Shown in pieces: positions 59,099-64,000 of a stretch of DNA of 64,000 nt (positions within the stretch are counted from its first letter, which is position 1; every line of letters starts with the position of its first letter). The notes beneath the pieces were generated by a model, which did no database searches, was not told the DNA's origin, and saw only the letters and a program-made list of their open reading frames with translations. A program made the position numbers and the translations under genes. Source of the stretch: Stenotrophomonas sp. SY1 (GTDB lineage Bacteria; Pseudomonadota; Gammaproteobacteria; Xanthomonadales; Xanthomonadaceae); the NCBI RefSeq assembly GCF_021202945.1, contig NZ_JAJOYR010000002.1:608112-672111 (forward strand). The letters run 5' to 3'.

Positions 59099-60440
59099 AA
59101 CCGCCGCGGTTGCCACCCTTCAGGTTCGCCTTCTTGAGCAGGCTTTCGTACTGGTGCGACATCAGGTGCGCCTGGATCTGGGCAATGAAGTCCATCACCA
59201 CCACCACCACGATCAACAACGACGTGCCACCGAAGTAGAACGAGGCATTGAGCTGGGTGCGCATGACTTCCGGCAGCAGGCAGACGATGACCAGGTACAG
59301 CGAACCGGCGGCCGTCAGGCGGGTCAGCACGGCGTCGATGTACTCGGCGGTCGCCTTGCCCGGACGGATGCCCGGAATCAGAGCACCGGACTTCTTCAGG
59401 TTGTCCGCGGTTTCCTGCGAGTTGAACACCAGCGCGGTGTAGAAGAACGCAAAGCCGCTGATCAGCGCAGCGAACACAATCATGTGCAGCGGCTCGCCCG
59501 GGCCCAGCGCGTTGGCAACCTTCTGCAGCCACGTGGCCGAACTGGCCTGGCCGGACCACATTGCAAGCGTGGCCGGGAAAGCCAGGATGCTGGAGGCGAA
59601 GATGGCCGGAATCACGCCCGCCATGTTCAGCTTCAACGGCAGGAACGAGGTCTGGTTCATGTAGGCATTACGACCACCCTGACGGCGGGCGTAATTGACC
59701 GTGATACGGCGCTGGCCGCGCTCGACAAACACCACGAAGTAGGTGAAGGCCAGCACCACCAGCACGATGATCAGCAGCGAGATGAAGCTCATGCTGCCAT
59801 CACGGAACGCCTCCACGGTCTGGATGACCGCGGCCGGCAGGCCGGCGACGATGCCGGCGAAAATGATCAGCGAAACACCGTTGCCGATGCCACGCTCGGT
59901 AACCTGCTCACCCACCCACATCAGGAAGATGGTGCCGGCGGTCAGGGCAATAATGGCGGTCAGCACAAAGCCCATGCCCGGCGAGTAGACGACCGGAGCA
60001 CCGCCCGGCGACACCTGGTTCTGCAGTGCTAGCGCAATACTGCCGCCCTGCACCACCGCCAGGAGCACCGCGCCGATGCGCGAATACTGGGTGATCTTGC
60101 GACGGCCCGATTCACCTTCCTTCTGCATCGCCTTGAGCGCGGGGAAGATGTGGACAGCCAGCTGCATCACGATCGATGCCGAGATGTACGGCATCACGTT
60201 CAGCGCGAAAATGCTGAAACGGTGCAGGGCGCCGCCCGAGAACATGTTGAACATGTCCACGATACCGCCGCCCTGCGCCTGCATCAGCGCAAGCATGGCA
60301 TCGGGATTGACGCCCGGCACCGGCACGTAGCAGCCGATGCGATAGACGAGCAATGCCCCGAGTACGAACAGAAGACGCTGGCGAAGTTCCGTGAACTTGC
60401 CCATCCCGCCCGCGAGGTTACCGATGCCAGCTTGCGCCAT
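59085..60440 (-). CDS. secY: Protein translocase subunit SecY
   Basis: The 451-residue protein forms the channel of the Sec translocon, with ten predicted membrane segments. Typical segments are [39 protein letters not shown] and [22 protein letters not shown] 60440 ([12 protein letters not shown]) is chosen because it lies seven bases after the rplO stop. It ends the spc operon. Confidence 0.98.
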   Translation of the reverse strand: MAQAGIGNLAGGMGKFTELRQRLLFVLGALLVYRIGCYVPVPGVNPDAMLALMQAQGGGIVDMFNMFSGGALHRFSIFALNVMPYISASIVMQLAVHIFPALKAMQKEGESGRRKITQYSRIGAVLLAVVQGGSIALALQNQVSPGGAPVVYSPGMGFVLTAIIALTAGTIFLMWVGEQVTERGIGNGVSLIIFAGIVAGLPAAVIQTVEAFRDGSMSFISLLIIVLVVLAFTYFVVFVERGQRRITVNYARRQGGRNAYMNQTSFLPLKLNMAGVIPAIFASSILAFPATLAMWSGQASSATWLQKVANALGPGEPLHMIVFAALISGFAFFYTALVFNSQETADNLKKSGALIPGIRPGKATAEYIDAVLTRLTAAGSLYLVIVCLLPEVMRTQLNASFYFGGTSLLIVVVVVMDFIAQIQAHLMSHQYESLLKKANLKGGNRGGFARG

Positions 60441-60447
60441 GTTCCAG

Positions 60448-60891
60448 TTACTCCTGTACGCTGCCGCCGGCAGCTTCGATCGCAGCCTTGGCACCGGCGG
60501 TAGCCGCAACACCCTTCAGGGTGAATGCCTTGGTCAGCTCGCCCTTCAGGACGATCTTCGCCTTCTTGGCCGTCGACGGGACCAGCTTCGCTGCACGCAG
60601 TGCGGCGAAATCGATCTCACCGGCTTCCAGACGGTCCAGATGGTAGGACAGCACTTCGGCGGTGTCCTTGGCAGTCCGGGAGCTGAAGCCGATCTTCGGC
60701 AGACGACGCTGCATCGGGGTCTGGCCGCCTTCGAAGCCAGCCTTGATCTTGCCGCCGCCCTTACGAGCGAACGAACCCTTGTGGCCGCGGCCGCAGGTCT
60801 TGCCCAAGCCGGAGCCGATGCCACGACCGACGCGGGTGCGCTCGGTGCGGGCGCCCGGTGCCGGGCTCAGTTCATTGAGACGCATAGTCAT
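60448..60891 (-). CDS. rplO: 50S ribosomal protein uL15
   Basis: The protein of 147 residues starts [20 protein letters not shown] and has [20 protein letters not shown] and [15 protein letters not shown], typical of uL15. It lies six bases after rpmD in the spc operon. The start may be this ATG or the second one (60885). Confidence 0.97.
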   Translation of the reverse strand: MTMRLNELSPAPGARTERTRVGRGIGSGLGKTCGRGHKGSFARKGGGKIKAGFEGGQTPMQRRLPKIGFSSRTAKDTAEVLSYHLDRLEAGEIDFAALRAAKLVPSTAKKAKIVLKGELTKAFTLKGVAATAGAKAAIEAAGGSVQE

Positions 60892-60897
60892 GGTCGA

Positions 60898-61089
60898 TTA
60901 CTCCTCAACCTGGACGAGGTACTGAACCTTGTTGATCAGACCGCGAACCTGCGGGCTGTCCTTCAGTTCACGCACATCGTTGAGCTTGTTCAGGCCCAGG
61001 GCACGCACCGACAGACGGTGACGCGACTGGGTTCCACGCAGGCCGCGCACCAGGCGCACCTTCACGGTCTTGTTGGTCTCATTAGCCAT
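60898..61089 (-). CDS. rpmD: 50S ribosomal protein uL30
   Basis: The protein of 63 residues has [20 protein letters not shown] and [20 protein letters not shown], the uL30 pattern. It overlaps rpsE by eight bases, so the two are translationally coupled. Confidence 0.96.
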   Translation of the reverse strand: MANETNKTVKVRLVRGLRGTQSRHRLSVRALGLNKLNDVRELKDSPQVRGLINKVQYLVQVEE

Positions 61090-61624
61090 GGTTGAGATCC
61101 TCCACCTTCTTGCCGCGCTTGGCCGCGATGCGAGCCGGCGACTGCGCAGCAGACAGGCCCTTCACGGTGGCACGCACCAGGTTGATCGGATTGCGCGAAC
61201 CGGTGGCCTTGGCCAGCACGTTCTTCACGCCAACGGCTTCCAGCACGGCGCGCATGGCACCGCCGGCGATCACACCGGTACCTTCCGAAGCCGGCTGCAT
61301 GAACACGCGAGCAGCGCCGTGACCATCCTTGATGGTGTGCCACAGGGTGCCGTTGTTCAGATCAACGCTGACCTGGTTCTTGCGGGCCTGCTCCATCGAC
61401 TTCTGGATGGCAACCGGCACTTCGCGCGCCTTGCCATAGCCGAAACCGACCTTGCCTTCGCCATCGCCGACCACGGTCAGAGCGGTGAAGGTGAACTGGC
61501 GACCGCCCTTGACGGTCTTGCTGACGCGGTTGACCGCGACCAGCTTTTCGATCATGCCGTCGTCGATCTTCTCTTCGCGGTTGCGATCGCGATCGCGACC
61601 CCGCGACTGACGTTCTTCTGCCAT
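61082..61624 (-). CDS. rpsE: 30S ribosomal protein uS5
   Basis: The protein of 180 residues has a basic, Arg/Glu-rich N-terminus ([19 protein letters not shown]) and the uS5 core [19 protein letters not shown] and [21 protein letters not shown] wide 159-base gap with a hairpin precedes it. Confidence 0.98.
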   Translation of the reverse strand: MAEERQSRGRDRDRNREEKIDDGMIEKLVAVNRVSKTVKGGRQFTFTALTVVGDGEGKVGFGYGKAREVPVAIQKSMEQARKNQVSVDLNNGTLWHTIKDGHGAARVFMQPASEGTGVIAGGAMRAVLEAVGVKNVLAKATGSRNPINLVRATVKGLSAAQSPARIAAKRGKKVEDLNHG

Positions 61625-61752
61625 GTTGATTCCTTGATTGGTTGGGTATGTACGGCTCGGGGCCGCTTATGGTTGTGAAGTGAAGCGTTGAATCAGCCGC
61701 GGTTGCAGAAGAACCACGGCCGCCCGGCACTTCCCGTGACGGCAGGCAGACA

Positions 61753-61775
61753 GGAAGGGGCGCAAGGCCCCTTCC
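61753..61775 (-). other. Hairpin between rplR and rpsE
   Basis: A stem GGAAGGGGC / GCCCCTTCC with a five-base loop lies just after the rplR stop on the minus strand. No U-tract follows, so it is more likely an mRNA processing or attenuation element than a full terminator. Confidence 0.55.
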
Positions 61776-61783
61776 CTGATTAC

Positions 61784-62137
61784 TTAGAACTGCAGACCGC
61801 CTTCACGGGCGGCATCAGCCAGCGCCTTGATGCGACCGTGGTAGCGGTAGCCCGAGCGGTCGAAAGCGACCTTCTCGATGCCCGCAGCCTTGGCGCGCTC
61901 GGCGATCAGCTTGCCGACCTTTGCAGCGGCTTCGCAGTTCTTGCCGCTCTTCAGGCCTTCCTTGACTTCAGCCTGGGCGGTGTTGGCAGCAGCCAGCACC
62001 AGGGAACCGTCGGCGGTGAAGACCTGTGCGTACAGGTGCTGGCCGGTGCGCAGGACCGACAGACGTGCCACACCCAGGGTACGGATGTGCGAACGGGTCG
62101 ACTTGGCGCGGCGCAGACGAGCAATGTTCTTGTTCAT
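61784..62137 (-). CDS. rplR: 50S ribosomal protein uL18
   Basis: The protein of 117 residues starts [20 protein letters not shown] and ends [26 protein letters not shown], typical of uL18, the 5S rRNA-binding protein. It follows rplF by 33 bases. Confidence 0.97.
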   Translation of the reverse strand: MNKNIARLRRAKSTRSHIRTLGVARLSVLRTGQHLYAQVFTADGSLVLAAANTAQAEVKEGLKSGKNCEAAAKVGKLIAERAKAAGIEKVAFDRSGYRYHGRIKALADAAREGGLQF

Positions 62138-62170
62138 GTTCTTTATCCTCGAAAGCTGAAAACCTAAGAA

Positions 62171-62698
62171 TTAGGCCTTCTTGGCTTCCTTGCGAATGAT
62201 GACTTCACCGGCGTACTTCACACCCTTGCCCTTGTAGGGCTCCGGCGGACGGTAACCGCGAATCTTGGCTGCGACTTCACCCACGACCTGCTTGTCAGCG
62301 CCCTGCACGACGATTTCCGTCTGCGTCGGGGTCGAGAGGGTGATGCCTTCCGGCGCCACGAACACGACAGGATGCGAGAAACCCAGCGACAGGTTCAGGT
62401 CCTTGCCCTGCATGGCAGCGCGGTAACCCACGCCCACCAGCTCCAGCTTCTTCTCGAAGCCTTCGGACACGCCCTGCACCATGTTGGCCAGGATCGAACG
62501 CACGGTGCCGGTGAGCGCATCGAAGGAGATGTCCTTCGGGTTCAGCGTGGCAACGCCGTTCTCAAGAGTGATTTCGACGCCAGCGGCCTTGTTCAGCGAC
62601 AGGGTGCCCTTCGGGCCCTTCACGCTGACAAATTCCGGCTGGATGTTCAGTTCAACGCCCTTGGGCAGGTTGACCGGCTTCTTGGCTACACGGGACAT
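62171..62698 (-). CDS. rplF: 50S ribosomal protein uL6
   Basis: The protein of 175 residues starts [20 protein letters not shown] and has [20 protein letters not shown] and the C-terminal uL6 signature [16 protein letters not shown]. It follows rpsH by 15 bases. Confidence 0.98.
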   Translation of the reverse strand: MSRVAKKPVNLPKGVELNIQPEFVSVKGPKGTLSLNKAAGVEITLENGVATLNPKDISFDALTGTVRSILANMVQGVSEGFEKKLELVGVGYRAAMQGKDLNLSLGFSHPVVFVAPEGITLSTPTQTEIVVQGADKQVVGEVAAKIRGYRPPEPYKGKGVKYAGEVIIRKEAKKA

Positions 62699-62713
62699 AG
62701 TGGACTCCTTCCC

Positions 62714-63112
62714 TTAGGCCACGAAGCACAGGACTTCGCCGCCGACGCCGTGCTGGCGCGCCTGCGCATCAGTCATGATGCCCTTGGAGGTGGAAATGAT
62801 GGCGATGCCCAGGCCGTTGAGGACCTTCGGCAGCTCGGACTTGCCGCGGTACTGGCGCAGACCCGAACGCGAGAAGCGCTTCAGGGTAGCGATGACCGGC
62901 TTGCCCTCGAAGTACTTCAGGACGATTTCGAGCTCGGCCTTGTTGTTTTCCAGCTTGTTGACGCGCAGGTCAGCAATGTAACCCTCGTCCTTCAGGACCT
63001 GGGCGATTGCCACCTTGATCTTGGACGACGGGGCTTTCACCGTCTGCTTACCAACCGCGGCCGCATTCTTGATGCGAACCAGCAGGTCGGCGATGGGATC
63101 AGTCATGCTCAT
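62714..63112 (-). CDS. rpsH: 30S ribosomal protein uS8
   Basis: The protein of 132 residues starts [20 protein letters not shown] and has the uS8 C-terminal motif [20 protein letters not shown]. In E. coli S8 represses the spc operon. Here a 214-base gap with terminator and -10 box separates it from rpsN, so rpsH may have its own transcript. Confidence 0.98.
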   Translation of the reverse strand: MSMTDPIADLLVRIKNAAAVGKQTVKAPSSKIKVAIAQVLKDEGYIADLRVNKLENNKAELEIVLKYFEGKPVIATLKRFSRSGLRQYRGKSELPKVLNGLGIAIISTSKGIMTDAQARQHGVGGEVLCFVA

Positions 63113-63226
63113 GTAGATACCTTTGAGTGCACCGATATCCGCTTTCGCGAAAATCTCGTGTTTTCCTGGGATGGGCCAGGGCCCCTACCACACCAGCCAG
63201 TCAGTTTCGGACAGGCAAGGAGCGGG

Positions 63227-63232
63227 ATTATA
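63227..63232 (-). promoter_or_regulatory. Candidate -10 box upstream of rpsH
   Basis: A perfect TATAAT on the minus strand lies a few bases after the internal terminator hairpin and about 115 bases before rpsH. No good -35 is visible at standard spacing, since the hairpin occupies that place. Confidence 0.5.
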
Positions 63233-63240
63233 CGACAAAA

Positions 63241-63260
63241 AGTCCGACTTGCGTCGGACT
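63241..63260 (-). terminator. Intrinsic terminator between rpsN and rpsH
   Basis: A stem AGTCCGAC / GTCGGACT with loop TTGC is followed on the minus strand by TTTTTGTCG. This is a good intrinsic terminator lying inside what is usually a continuous spc operon. Confidence 0.75.
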
Positions 63261-63326
63261 CTTTGAGTCACCTTCAGGTTGCCCCTCCGGTGTTCCGGCC
63301 GGGCCTTGCGGCCCGGCACGGAAGTC

Positions 63327-63632
63327 TTACCAGCTCGCCTTGCGCAGGCCCGGCACATCGCCGCGCATGGTGGCTTCACGCAGCTTGTTACGGCCCAGGC
63401 CGAACTTGCTGTAGACGCCACGCGGACGGCCCGACAGCTCGCAACGGTTGCGCTGGCGGCTCGGCGACGAATCGCGCGGCAGCTTGGACAACTTGGTTGC
63501 GGCTTCGATCTTCTCTTCGTAGCTCGCGTCCACGGAGGACACGATCTTCTTCAGAGCTGCACGCTTGTCGGCGTACTTCTTGGCCAGCTTTTCCCGCTTG
63601 ATGTCGCGGTTGACCATGGAGGTCTTTGCCAT
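63327..63632 (-). CDS. rpsN: 30S ribosomal protein uS14
   Basis: The protein of 101 residues starts [20 protein letters not shown] and has [20 protein letters not shown], the long zinc-free (C-minus) uS14 type, lacking the CXXC pairs. It lies 18 bases after rplE. Confidence 0.97.
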   Translation of the reverse strand: MAKTSMVNRDIKREKLAKKYADKRAALKKIVSSVDASYEEKIEAATKLSKLPRDSSPSRQRNRCELSGRPRGVYSKFGLGRNKLREATMRGDVPGLRKASW

Positions 63633-63650
63633 TTCGGTATCCTCGACGAA

Positions 63651-64000
63651 TCAGTTACGGAACGGGAACTTGAACGCTGCCAGCAGCGCCTTGGCTTCCG
63701 CGTCGGTCTTGGCGGTGGTCGTGATGGCGATATCCATACCGCGGATCGCGTCGACGGCGTCGAAGTCGATTTCCGGGAAGATGATCTGTTCCTTCACGCC
63801 CATGTTGTAGTTGCCACGACCGTCGAACGAACGACCCGACACGCCGCGGAAGTCACGCACGCGCGGCAGCGAGATGTTGATCAGGCGATCCAGGAACTCA
63901 AACATGGTGTCACGACGCAGCGTGACCTTGCAGCCGATCGGCCAACCATCACGGATCTTGAACGAAGCCACCGAGACGCGCGACTTGGTGACCACCGGCT
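63651..64000 (-). CDS. rplE: 50S ribosomal protein uL5, 3' part
   Basis: The frame runs out of the right edge, so the N-terminal third is missing. The visible part has [60 protein letters not shown] and the C-terminus [14 protein letters not shown], all typical of uL5, the 5S rRNA-binding protein. Confidence 0.97.
   Translation of the reverse strand, partial: PVVTKSRVSVASFKIRDGWPIGCKVTLRRDTMFEFLDRLINISLPRVRDFRGVSGRSFDGRGNYNMGVKEQIIFPEIDFDAVDAIRGMDIAITTTAKTDAEAKALLAAFKFPFRN

Overview
The window is about 64 kb of high-GC gammaproteobacterial chromosome. Stenotrophomonas (S. maltophilia group) or a close Xanthomonadaceae relative fits best. The main evidence is the many short palindromes that begin with GTAG and have a GCCGAGCATGGCTCGGC-like or AGCGGAGCATGGCTCCGCT-like stem, which match the SMAG family of REP elements known from S. 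maltophilia. A decayed REP-associated tyrosine transposase (RAYT) sits among them. Gene content and order (phoR-ppk-ppx, folC-dedD-cvpA-purF, S46 peptidase, TorF-type porin, DipZ) agree. The sequence is almost entirely core chromosome; I see no prophage, integron, intact IS element, CRISPR array, tRNA or rRNA.

Layout. 1-4.7 kb: phosphate/polyphosphate block (3' part of phoR, ppk1, ppx). 4.9-7.3 kb: glycosyltransferase, PAP2 phosphatase and lpxH (envelope lipids). 7.5-14.8 kb, minus strand: lipoprotein, DUF455 protein, the folC-dedD-cvpA-purF cluster and a histidine phosphatase. 15-20.6 kb: a TonB-like proline-rich protein, S46 dipeptidyl-peptidase, threonine dehydrogenase tdh and a TorF-family porin, with three copies of a ~100-nt hairpin repeat. 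20.7-26 kb, minus strand: a sulfate uptake operon (OprP-like porin, sulfate-binding protein, cysT, cysW, cysA), divergent from kbl, which completes the threonine-to-glycine route begun by tdh. 27.5-35 kb: two small exported proteins with a shared C-terminal motif around an RsuA/RluB-type pseudouridine synthase, an OmpA porin, a quinone reductase-like protein, a YczE-type membrane protein and an LTA-synthase-type sulfatase. 35-38.7 kb: fadH, a SleB-like hydrolase and a beta-class GST.

38.7-44.1 kb holds the most coherent accessory-like module: an exported methionine sulfoxide repair operon (Tat-type msrB, dipZ, membrane-anchored msrA) divergent from an OmpR-type response regulator and sensor kinase. 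44-55.6 kb: a SUFU-domain protein, an unknown protein, prpE, rluA, mdh, a cyclophilin, typA/bipA, a DUF2127 protein, the RAYT pseudogene, a class II DAHP synthase and dsbB. 55.7-64 kb, minus strand: the spc and alpha ribosomal protein operons from rplE (cut by the window edge) through secY to rpsM-rpsK-rpsD-rpoA-rplQ, with internal promoter- and terminator-like signals at unusually wide gaps.

How the parts work together: much of the window concerns the cell envelope and nutrient capture (phosphate, polyphosphate, sulfate, outer-membrane porins, lipid A, periplasmic thiol and methionine redox). The rest is housekeeping biosynthesis and translation. No wholly new system is evident. The best candidates for follow-up are the Msr/DipZ/two-component module, the outer-membrane porin built into a sulfate operon, the shared FDAWMK motif proteins, and several structured repeat families.
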